Assembly (NCBI GenBank): GCA_002469805.1
Contig: DKNW01000071.1
Coordinates: 1-9,143 of the forward strand
Length of the DNA stretch: 9,143 nt
Direction: 5' to 3'
Source of the DNA: Rhodobiaceae bacterium UBA7378
GTDB taxonomy: Bacteria > Pseudomonadota > Alphaproteobacteria > RS24
In this document: piece after piece, positions 1-5,319 of the stretch
Layout: each line of letters opens with the position of its first letter
How positions within the stretch are numbered: position 1 is the stretch's first letter
Position numbers and translations under genes: made by a program
The notes under the pieces: model-generated
What the model saw: only the letters and a program-made list of their open reading frames with translations
What the model was told of the DNA's origin: nothing
Database searches by the model: none

Positions 1-120
1 ACCCGGTAAATTCGGCGATTTGAAACCAAATTTGCGACATCCCCATGGGCGTCGGGCATCGTAGGTTACATGCAGAAACCGGCATTGATGGCATGTCAGT
101 CGGGGGTCGGTTTTTTTCAT
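1..120 (-). CDS. Small Cys-containing protein, N-terminal 40 residues (partial)
   Basis: The minus strand from 120 to the left edge is open for 40 codons, beginning MKKTDPRLTCHQCRFLHVTY and continuing with DARRPWGCRKFGFKSPNLPG. Its ATG overlaps the preceding stop as ATGA. It shows CxxC (C10, C13) and a third cysteine (C28) in PWGCRxFGFKS, suggesting a small metal-binding knuckle completed by a residue beyond the edge. From memory, this pattern belongs to a family of about 60-75 residues common in alphaproteobacteria and often auto-labelled uracil-DNA glycosylase, although it is too small to be that enzyme. No function is claimed. The good family-like match, despite incompleteness, shows it is a real gene. 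Confidence 0.75.
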   Translation of the reverse strand, partial: MKKTDPRLTCHQCRFLHVTYDARRPWGCRKFGFKSPNLPG

Positions 121-338
121 AATGCACGCCCGATGATTTGATCATAAATGCGCGCGACAATGAACCGGCACGCGCCCAGAAAGCACAACAGACTGCTTAG
201 CCAAATGCCCGCAGCCCGCATCGGCTCGCCAGCGTCCAGAGCACCAAAGCCGGTGAGAAAAGCATACAGCGCGATACCCAGAAATACGACTGTGCTGATG
301 ACGTCGCTAATTGTTTCATGGCTACGACGGCGTGACAT
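117..338 (-). CDS. Small two-helix membrane protein, function unknown
   Basis: I do not recognise this 73-residue protein. It has a basic start (MSRRR), a first hydrophobic helix (about 12-30, ISTVVFLGIALYAFLTG within it), a short polar loop with DAGEP, and a second helix (about 43-62). The short C-terminal tail contains ARIYDQIIGRAL. By the positive-inside rule both ends are probably cytoplasmic. It is a real gene candidate rather than chance: a strong GAGGAG overlaps the flhB stop eight bases before its ATG, it starts five nt after flhB, and its TGA overlaps the next start as ATGA. It is therefore co-transcribed and co-translated with the export genes. A link to the flagellum is only suggested by this position. 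Confidence 0.8.
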   Translation of the reverse strand: MSRRRSHETISDVISTVVFLGIALYAFLTGFGALDAGEPMRAAGIWLSSLLCFLGACRFIVARIYDQIIGRAL

Positions 339-343
339 TGTCT

Positions 344-1495
344 CTACTCCTCAAGCAACTGCCCGTTTTCCGAGAACCTCAGATCATGTGGAACGTCAAC
401 CTCAGGTCGGTCGGCAACTCCACCCTGATCGACACGGTAAATATAGGCAAGTACAACCGCAACTGCATTGTACAAGGCTTCGGAAATTTCCCCACCAATC
501 TCGCTGGTAAAGAACAAGGCACGCGCAAGCAACGGGCTTTGAAACACCGTAACCTCGGCCTTGTTGGCACGCTCGATAATTTGTTCTGCCATGACACCGC
601 GGCCCATAGCCAGAACGGTTGGCGCACCGGCGCTGCCGACTTCATATTTAAGCGCAACGGCAAAATGCGTCGGGTTGGTAATAATTGCTGTGGCTTCGCT
701 AACTTTATCAAGTGCTTCACGCTGCTGGCTCGCATTGGCAGAGGCTTCCATCTGCATACGGCGGATTTTCGCTTTCACTTCAGGCGAACCTTCGGTTTGC
801 TTGAATTCGTCTTTTTGGTCCTGACGGCTCATGCGCATCTGTTTCATGAAGTCGTAGCGCTGCCAGGCAAAATCTAACGCCGCTATAATAAGCAGGCCGA
901 TTAACAGGCCGCCGATAAGCATGGGGATGAGTGATGTCATCATGTCCAACGCGTTCGCCATTGTACCATTGGGAAACCAAATAATGCCGGGCATGAAATA
1001 CACAATCACCACAAAGCCAATGCCAAATAGGAAGACAACTTTGAGTATTGATTTGCCCAATTCCACCAGCGCCTTCATGGAGAACATGCGCTTTAATCCG
1101 GCTATGGGGCTGATGCGTGAACCTTTAAACGATAAGGCTTTTGGCGCGAAAACAATGCCACCCACACCGATTTGCGTCAAAATGGTGACGATCATAATTG
1201 GCAATCCGAACACAACCGTAACCTGCACGAGGAACCACAGGGCATAATCCATGTGGGCAAAAATCAGACTGTCGATATGTGTTGATGCATCGAGTGTAAA
1301 TAAACCGCCCCAGTTTATCAGCGGCTGCTGCCCAAGCGCGATGCTGGCGATCCCCATCATCAGGCCCGCCGCAAGACTGGTAAACACAAACATTTCTTTG
1401 GAAGAGACAACCTTGCCGTCCTCGCGCGCTTTTTCTAGTTTTCGTTGGGACGGTTCCTCGGTTTTCTCCTGACTGTCCTGATTTTCTTCAGCCAT
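344..1495 (-). CDS. flhB: Flagellar export switch protein FlhB
   Basis: FlhB is the membrane export protein whose cytoplasmic domain cleaves itself and, with FliK, switches export from hook to filament substrates. The 383-residue product matches E. coli length (382). It has the polar N-terminus KTEEPSQRKLEKAREDGKVV (11-30), four membrane segments (about 35-52, 86-112, 150-172, 186-208), a charged linker with QDQKDEFKQTEGSPEVKAKI (225-244) and the autocleavage site NPTH (274-277), expected to be cut between N and P. The C-terminal subdomain includes HFAVALKY and the conserved PLLARALF (321-328). The start overlaps the end of fliR by eight bases. The stop TAG lies between the ribosome site and the start of the next small gene. 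Confidence 0.98.
   Translation of the reverse strand: MAEENQDSQEKTEEPSQRKLEKAREDGKVVSSKEMFVFTSLAAGLMMGIASIALGQQPLINWGGLFTLDASTHIDSLIFAHMDYALWFLVQVTVVFGLPIMIVTILTQIGVGGIVFAPKALSFKGSRISPIAGLKRMFSMKALVELGKSILKVVFLFGIGFVVIVYFMPGIIWFPNGTMANALDMMTSLIPMLIGGLLIGLLIIAALDFAWQRYDFMKQMRMSRQDQKDEFKQTEGSPEVKAKIRRMQMEASANASQQREALDKVSEATAIITNPTHFAVALKYEVGSAGAPTVLAMGRGVMAEQIIERANKAEVTVFQSPLLARALFFTSEIGGEISEALYNAVAVVLAYIYRVDQGGVADRPEVDVPHDLRFSENGQLLEE
347..352 (-). promoter_or_regulatory. Strong ribosome site at the flhB end for the 73-residue gene
   Basis: GAGGAG on the minus strand encodes the last two FlhB residues (Glu-Glu), is followed by the flhB TAG, and sits eight bases before the ATG at 338. This supports the downstream small gene as translated and fixes its start. 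Confidence 0.75.
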
Positions 1496-2309
1496 AGGCT
1501 ATCCCCGCAATGCTGCGCTCGATACTGTCCAATGCCGCCTCGATCAAATCGGTAAATGCATAACCGATAACGTCGGTGGAAATATAGAGAATGAAGAAAA
1601 CCCCCAACATGGAAATCGGGAAGCCAAAGGAAAACAGGTTCAATGTTGGCGCTGAACGGGTAACCACGCCGATGGTAATGTTAATCATCAACAACAGCGT
1701 CACAATGGGCAGCATGATCATTGTTGCTGCAAAGAACATCATACCCGCCGCTTCAATACCCGATGCGACAAGCGAGCTAAGATCGGGCGTATAGGCGATA
1801 GGCGAAAGCTCATAGGATTTTAATATGATCGAAATGACCAGAAGATGCGCGTCCAGCGACAGAAATAAAACGATCAAAAATAGGTTGAGTATTTGGCTGA
1901 CCACCGGTGTCTGCGCTCCCGAAGCGGGATCCATTTGCGCTGCAAAACCAAGACCTGCTGTGGAGGCAATCTTTTCGCCAGCGAGGGATGCAGCCGAAAA
2001 CCAGATGGTCAAAATAAGTCCCGCCGCAAGCCCAATACCGATTTCTTTAACAATAATGATAACACCGCTGGGTGTTCCGATAAACTGGCTGTCGGGGATA
2101 TCAATATTTGGAACGAGAATAACCGCAATTACCATGGTGAAGAGAATACGCACCGGCAAAAGCACATAGCGCGCACCGAAAAATGGCGATGCGATGAAAA
2201 ATGCGCCAATCCGAAGTGCTGCAAGCAAATGCAGCACCAGATATTCGATCATTAAATTGAGATCGATACCCGGCAATCCGGAACCATTTTCGACCAGCAA
2301 ACCTTGCAT
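1488..2309 (-). CDS. fliR: Flagellar export gate protein FliR
   Basis: FliR is the single-copy subunit that closes the FliP5-FliQ4-FliR1 export gate and contacts FlhB. The 273-residue protein is very hydrophobic with about six membrane segments. It carries the family features EIGIGLAAGLIL (89-100), MDPASGAQTPVVSQILNLFL (126-145), LSLDAHLLVI (150-159) and TRSAPTLNLFSFGFPISM (217-234). It is slightly longer than the E. coli protein (261) owing to an N-terminal extension. Only a weak TTAGG precedes the ATG, so initiation probably relies on fliQ translation, 8 nt away; the ATG at codon 20 is a less likely alternative. Its last eight bases overlap flhB, coupling the two partners. Confidence 0.97.
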   Translation of the reverse strand: MQGLLVENGSGLPGIDLNLMIEYLVLHLLAALRIGAFFIASPFFGARYVLLPVRILFTMVIAVILVPNIDIPDSQFIGTPSGVIIIVKEIGIGLAAGLILTIWFSAASLAGEKIASTAGLGFAAQMDPASGAQTPVVSQILNLFLIVLFLSLDAHLLVISIILKSYELSPIAYTPDLSSLVASGIEAAGMMFFAATMIMLPIVTLLLMINITIGVVTRSAPTLNLFSFGFPISMLGVFFILYISTDVIGYAFTDLIEAALDSIERSIAGIAYG

Positions 2310-2317
2310 GAATATGC

Positions 2318-2584
2318 CTAACCGATGCGGGTGATCTGATCGAAAACAAAAGCGAAATAATCGGTCAGCTGTAGCATCATGAAATTTGACAGCAAGGCCA
2401 GCGATGCCACCACTATGACAAGTTTAGGCACAAAACTCAGTGTCATCTCATTGATCGATGTTGCGGCCTGGACAATGCCGATCACTAGACCGACCGCCAA
2501 AGCGATGGCCAAAATTGGCCCCGCAGCCATAATAATCTGCCAGAATGCCTGACGTAGAAACCCGATATTTGTATCAAAATCCAT
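2318..2584 (-). CDS. fliQ: Flagellar export gate protein FliQ
   Basis: FliQ wraps the FliP-FliR cone as a helical hairpin and is part of the membrane channel for flagellar substrates. The 88-residue product has two hydrophobic helices (about 17-38 and 53-73) linked by the conserved segment GIVQAATSINEMTLSFVPKL (35-54). Length is typical (E. coli 89). The ATG is preceded by CGGAG at a good distance. It lies 21 nt after fliP and 8 nt before fliR. Confidence 0.98.
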   Translation of the reverse strand: MDFDTNIGFLRQAFWQIIMAAGPILAIALAVGLVIGIVQAATSINEMTLSFVPKLVIVVASLALLSNFMMLQLTDYFAFVFDQITRIG

Positions 2585-2605
2585 TTTTATCTCCGTGAGG
2601 TCCGA

Positions 2606-3379
2606 CTATCCGGACGCGTAGGTGGCGACGAGGGAGCCAACGGTCATCGACCAACCATCAACCAGAACGAACAGCAAAAGTTTAAATGGCAACGCCACCA
2701 GCATAGGGCTAAGCATCATCATACCCAGCGACATAAGAATGGACGCGATCACCATATCAATGACCAGAAATGGCAGGAAAAGAAGAAAGCCGATCTGGAA
2801 AGCAGATTTAAGTTCGGACGTGATGAATGCCGGCAAAACAATGGTCAGCGGCACATCGGCATTGTTCTCGAAGCTGCCCTCACCCGCCATTTCGGAGAAC
2901 ATAACTAGATCTTTCTCGCGGGTATTGCGGATCATGAACGACTTCATAATCGTGCTACCGGTAGTCATGGCTTCGTCGGCGGGAATTTGTTTTTCGATGT
3001 AAGGATCAACGGCTTCGTCATAAACCGCGGTCAGGGTCGGCGTCATGATGAACAGCGACAAAAACAAAGCAATCGCAATCAGCACCTGATTTGGTGGCGT
3101 TTGCTGAGTGCCCATTGCCTGACGCAAGATCGACAGAACAATAATGATCCGGGTGAACGAGGTCATGCCCAAAACCAATGATGGCAAAAGCGACACCGCT
3201 GTCATCAGCGCTAGAATTTGCAATGATAGCGAGTAAGTTGTGCTGCCATCAGACTGGGTCACCATATTAAGTGCTGGCAAGCCAACTGCTTCCTGCGCCA
3301 TCGCGCCATCGGTCGTAACGAGCATAAACCCGAGACCGGCCAGCGTAGACAAGATACTTTGGATAAAGGGCTTGTTCAT
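2606..3379 (-). CDS. fliP: Flagellar export gate protein FliP
   Basis: FliP forms the pentameric core of the export gate together with FliQ and FliR. The 257-residue product starts with a cleavable signal peptide (about 1-28, hydrophobic core LAGLGFMLV, likely cut after AMA), characteristic of FliP. It has about four transmembrane segments and both family signatures: TSFTRIIIVLSILRQAMG (73-90) followed by TQQTPPNQVL, and the C-terminal block from FITSELKSAFQIGFLLFLPF (185-204) through SLGMMMLSP (217-225) to FKLLLFVLVDGW (232-243). Length is normal (E. coli 245). The start ATG overlaps the fliO TGA; AGGA-type sequence lies just upstream. It ends TAG, 21 nt before fliQ. Confidence 0.98.
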   Translation of the reverse strand: MNKPFIQSILSTLAGLGFMLVTTDGAMAQEAVGLPALNMVTQSDGSTTYSLSLQILALMTAVSLLPSLVLGMTSFTRIIIVLSILRQAMGTQQTPPNQVLIAIALFLSLFIMTPTLTAVYDEAVDPYIEKQIPADEAMTTGSTIMKSFMIRNTREKDLVMFSEMAGEGSFENNADVPLTIVLPAFITSELKSAFQIGFLLFLPFLVIDMVIASILMSLGMMMLSPMLVALPFKLLLFVLVDGWSMTVGSLVATYASG

Positions 3380-3747
3380 TTTCCTGATCCTTGATTAGCG
3401 GCGGAAGCTTTCGTCGGCAAGAACGCGTGCATCGATTTGGGAAGTGCTTCGGAGTTTTCGACATTGTTGGCCACGTCGCGTTTGGCGTTCGCCGGCAGCG
3501 CAAAAAACGCTGGCGTACCATTTCGCCCCGAAATGATGACATATTCGCGATTATCAATCTGAACGATGCGTAGGCGTTCCTGGGGACCAAGCAATAACTC
3601 ACTGACGACCTGAGCTCGGCGCGCCGAAGTAAAATGCTGGCGCAGGCCACCGCCGTGGCGACGCACAAAATACAAAGCCACCAACAGGCTTGCCAGAAAT
3701 ATCAAAACGGTCAGGATTTGGCCGATTGGCATGGCATCACTGGTCAT
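3376..3747 (-). CDS. fliO: Flagellar biosynthesis protein FliO
   Basis: FliO is a small inner-membrane chaperone needed for stable assembly of the FliP ring at the core of the export gate. The 123-residue product (from ATG 3747; an upstream in-frame GTG would add one residue) has a short periplasmic N-terminus, one transmembrane helix (roughly 8-27) ending in RRHGG, and a cytoplasmic domain with VVSELLLGPQERLRIVQIDN and REYVIISG, the family's conserved block. A variable tail follows. Its stop overlaps the fliP start as ATGA, indicating translational coupling. It is the first gene of the second inferred sigma-54 unit. FliO is weakly conserved, but length, topology and position before fliP agree. 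Confidence 0.92.
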   Translation of the reverse strand: MTSDAMPIGQILTVLIFLASLLVALYFVRRHGGGLRQHFTSARRAQVVSELLLGPQERLRIVQIDNREYVIISGRNGTPAFFALPANAKRDVANNVENSEALPKSMHAFLPTKASAANQGSGK

Positions 3748-3753
3748 CACTGT

Positions 3754-3759
3754 CTCCTC
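3754..3759 (-). promoter_or_regulatory. Ribosome binding site deciding the fliO start
   Basis: GAGGAG on the minus strand is followed by ACAGTG and then ATG. A GTG at 3750 and the ATG at 3747 are adjacent in-frame codons. The spacing is three bases to the GTG (too short) and six to the ATG (normal), so the ATG at 3747 is the preferred start. Confidence 0.75.
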
Positions 3760-3790
3760 TCAGGCAGGTTCACGCCCTGCACTGAATAAA

Positions 3791-3807
3791 GGCAAACAGC
3801 GTGCCAA
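3791..3807 (-). promoter_or_regulatory. Sigma-54 (RpoN) promoter for fliO
   Basis: On the minus strand this reads TTGGCACGCTGTTTGCC, a near-ideal sigma-54 element: TGGCAC-N5-TTGC, with GG (3805-3804) and GC (3793-3792) exactly ten bases apart. The predicted start is near 3780, giving a leader of about 33 nt before the fliO ATG, almost the same as for fliK. The -24 half is also one arm of a palindrome (3800-3815). It is expected to drive fliO-P-Q-R-flhB and the two small genes. Activity is inferred from the match and its intergenic position. Confidence 0.87.
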
Positions 3808-3815
3808 GTGGCACG
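3800..3815. repeat. Inverted repeat overlapping the fliO -24 element
   Basis: CGTGCCA-AG-TGGCACG is a perfect seven-base inverted repeat with a two-base spacer. One arm is the TGGCACG of the -24 element. The plus-strand arm has no matching -12 element (the bases 10 beyond its GG are TG), so it is not a divergent promoter. It could be an operator for a repressor that covers the -24 box, or chance symmetry. Confidence 0.5.
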
Positions 3816-3823
3816 ATCGGATG

Positions 3824-3866
3824 AAATATTTTTATTTCGTTGTTTTTATTATACTTTTTAAATTGA
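3824..3866. promoter_or_regulatory. AT-rich spacer between palindromes and fliO promoter
   Basis: About 43 bases made almost only of A and T runs, standing out from the mixed composition of the surrounding genes. It lies between the two palindromes and the fliO sigma-54 promoter, where bendable DNA or an IHF site helps a distant activator touch the polymerase. I see no clean match to the IHF consensus (WATCAA-N4-TTR). A TATAAT on the minus strand (3853-3848) has no -35 partner at 16-18 bp. Confidence 0.4.
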
Positions 3867-3871
3867 ACCCC

Positions 3872-3884
3872 CGCCTAATAGGCG
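3872..3884. repeat. Palindrome CGCCTA-A-TAGGCG upstream of fliO
   Basis: A perfect inverted repeat with six-base arms around one central base. It lies in the fliN-fliO gap, centred about 98 bp upstream of the predicted fliO transcription start, the usual distance for a sigma-54 enhancer-binding protein. As RNA it would form only a four-pair stem with a five-base loop and no following U-run, so a terminator role is unlikely. Binding of an activator is inferred from position only. Confidence 0.45.
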
Positions 3885-3890
3885 AGACTT

Positions 3891-3924
3891 CTTAACACGC
3901 GTCAATATGCTGACACGTGCCAAA
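3891..3924 (-). repeat. Long imperfect palindrome / hairpin after fliN
   Basis: The core is CACGTGTCA-GCATAT-TGACGCGTG on the minus strand (3919-3896): nine-base arms with one mismatch and a six-base spacer. In minus-strand RNA the mismatch becomes a U-G wobble. The stem can extend to about 14 pairs, with three further G-U wobbles (TTTGG and TTAAG flanks). No U-run follows, so it is not a standard intrinsic terminator. It could stabilise the 3' end of the fliK-N message. Alternatively it could be an activator site: its centre is about 127 bp upstream of the predicted fliO transcription start. Confidence 0.55.
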
Positions 3925-3936
3925 GGAGGGTATGTG

Positions 3937-4308
3937 TCAGATATTTTCTACCCGTTTTTCCGGATCAACAATTTCCGAGAAGCGGATACCAAAGCGTTCG
4001 CCGACCATCACGACCTCGCCTTTGGCAATGATGGTGCCATTGGCAAGAATATCCAGCGGGTCACCCGCCAACCGGTCCAGCTCGATAACAGAGCCTTCAT
4101 TAAGCCGCAAAAGATCGCGAATTTTCATCTCGGCAGAGCCGACAACTACAGTCAGCTCAACATTGATATTTTCCAGCACGCGCAGGTTTTCAAAACCAAT
4201 GCGTTCCCCATCACGGCTTTGCCCGACCGGAGCCGCCGCTGGTGCTTCTGCAGGGGTTTCTACTGGGCTGTCTTCGCCCGCTGTTTGCATTTCGTCGTTT
4301 TCAGACAT
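3937..4308 (-). CDS. fliN: Flagellar motor switch protein FliN
   Basis: FliN forms the base of the C-ring and docks the FliH-FliI export ATPase complex. The 123-residue product has a variable Ala/Pro/Glu-rich N-terminal segment (1-38) and a single SpoA domain (about 43-119) with the conserved blocks LENINVELTVVVG (45-57), LLRLNEGSVIELDRLAGDPL (66-85) and ILANGTIIAKGEVVMV (87-102). Length fits the usual 110-140 residues. The ATG is preceded by CGGAG at about seven bases and lies 15 nt after the fliM stop. It is the last gene of the inferred fliK-L-M-N unit; about 190 bp of noncoding DNA follows before fliO. The codons for NGTIIAK contain a fortuitous or functional sigma-54-like match, listed separately. 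Confidence 0.96.
   Translation of the reverse strand: MSENDEMQTAGEDSPVETPAEAPAAAPVGQSRDGERIGFENLRVLENINVELTVVVGSAEMKIRDLLRLNEGSVIELDRLAGDPLDILANGTIIAKGEVVMVGERFGIRFSEIVDPEKRVENI
4024..4040 (-). promoter_or_regulatory. Sigma-54-like match inside fliN (uncertain)
   Basis: Within fliN the minus strand reads ATGGCACCATCATTGCC: TGGCAC-N5-TTGC with GG (4038-4037) and GC (4026-4025) ten bases apart, as good a match as the two intergenic ones. It encodes NGTIIA, part of the conserved ng-x-iA-GEV block of FliN, so the coding requirement may create it by chance. If active, it would start transcription near 4013, about 265 nt upstream of fliO. Confidence 0.25.
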
Positions 4309-4323
4309 AGTTACTCTCCGTCT

Positions 4324-5304
4324 TTAGTCGGATTTGGGTTCCGCGCGTTTCATTAGATTAATAGCTGATTGCCCGGCGACTTCCCCCATCTCACCTAGAT
4401 AGAAAGGCTCACCCTCTAGGTTCAGTTCCACAGCTTCGTACAACTGAATGGGGATGACGTCTCCGGGTTTCATGAAGATGAGCTGGGTCATGCTTACGGT
4501 CGGTTCGGCAAGCCGTGCTTCCAGTCCAAGCGGCACATTGAGAACTGCACGCTCAAGGCGCTCGCGCCAGCCGAGATCTTCCTCGGATGAGTCTGTCTGT
4601 GTCCGCGAACGAAGCTGCGATGCAATCGGACGCAAGGTTTGCAACGGATAGATAATGTCGAAATTAACCGGATCGAGATTGGGCAACTGAACGACAAACG
4701 AGCACACAATAACGAGATCAGAACCGTCAACGAATGAGGCAAATTGCGGGTTAACCTCGCGGCCCAATTCGCTCAATGTCACCGGCATCAGGTCGCGCCA
4801 GGCGATCTGAAGCACCGAACCCAGCCCGGATGACACCAATTCGATGAGCCGCGATTCCGTGTCGGTAAACTCTGCCCGTGTCGAGTCTGGCGGCGTTGCC
4901 GGGCCACCATAATAGGAGTTTGTCATGGTCGAGATGAAGTTAGGGTCGAGCACAATCATCAATGTCCCGCGCAATTCTTCCATCCGCATGGTCGTCAAGC
5001 TCATAAAGCCATCAAGCCCGCTGCAATATTCATCAAAGGTTTTAACTTCCGGTGGGAACGAAGAAATGCGCGGCTGCAAGCGCAACATGGGCAGGAAAAT
5101 CGACCGCGAGTTTCGTGCAAAACGCTCGTTTATCATCCGCAAAGCATAGTAATCACCAAGAACCGACAGGTCATCCGAGCCGAGCGTAAACGGACGCACA
5201 GTTTCAGAATCCGACAAATCAGCCGATGATTGTGGCTTGACGTCCGAATTCAGACCCTCAATGAGGGCGTTAACTTCGTCACTCGAAAGTTTGCGGGAGG
5301 ACAC
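4324..5304 (-). CDS. fliM: Flagellar motor switch protein FliM
   Basis: FliM forms the middle of the cytoplasmic C-ring, binds CheY-P and sets rotation direction together with FliG and FliN. The 326-residue product has the N-terminal CheY-binding-type motif LSSDEVNALIEGL (6-18), a CheC-like middle domain (about 45-235) including LRGTLMIVLDPNF (111-123), and a C-terminal SpoA domain (about 255-320). The middle-domain motif usually written GGxG reads GGPA here (133-136), so its last glycine is replaced. The start is GTG at 5304: an in-frame TAG at 5314-5316 excludes earlier starts, and the downstream sequence matches the family's beginning. The ribosome site is poor (AGG then TTTTTTCT), which suggests coupling to fliL, whose stop lies 15 nt upstream. 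The TAA is 15 nt before fliN. Confidence 0.96.
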   Translation of the reverse strand: MSSRKLSSDEVNALIEGLNSDVKPQSSADLSDSETVRPFTLGSDDLSVLGDYYALRMINERFARNSRSIFLPMLRLQPRISSFPPEVKTFDEYCSGLDGFMSLTTMRMEELRGTLMIVLDPNFISTMTNSYYGGPATPPDSTRAEFTDTESRLIELVSSGLGSVLQIAWRDLMPVTLSELGREVNPQFASFVDGSDLVIVCSFVVQLPNLDPVNFDIIYPLQTLRPIASQLRSRTQTDSSEEDLGWRERLERAVLNVPLGLEARLAEPTVSMTQLIFMKPGDVIPIQLYEAVELNLEGEPFYLGEMGEVAGQSAINLMKRAEPKSD

Positions 5305-5319
5305 AGAAAAAACCTATTG

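Noticed and set aside
1790..1806. Tandem ATAGGCG ATAGGCG in fliR as a regulatory repeat
   Set aside because: Two copies only, within coding sequence for SPIAYTP, and no promoter or gap nearby.
2508..2521. Palindrome GGCCAA-AA-TTGGCC within fliQ
   Set aside because: Six-base arms fully inside conserved coding sequence, with no promoter nearby; expected by chance in a window of this size.
3276..3291. Plus-strand TGGCA-N6-CTGC resembling a sigma-54 promoter
   Set aside because: Lies antisense within fliP with no plus-strand gene downstream, and the -12 half is imperfect.
3848..3853. TATAAT on the minus strand in the fliN-fliO gap as a sigma-70 -10 box
   Set aside because: No -35-like hexamer at 16-18 bp; the only TTGAC nearby is 47 bp away. 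The tract is AT-rich enough to make TATAAT by chance.
3872..3884. CGCCTAATAGGCG as a rho-independent terminator of fliN
   Set aside because: Only four stable G-C pairs with a five-base loop, and GGGGTTC rather than a U-run follows.
3907..4356. Long plus-strand open frames opposite fliN, and similar ones opposite flhB, fliR, fliK and fliI
   Set aside because: They lie antisense to well-identified genes, have no recognisable domains or ribosome sites, and show composition expected of a complementary strand.
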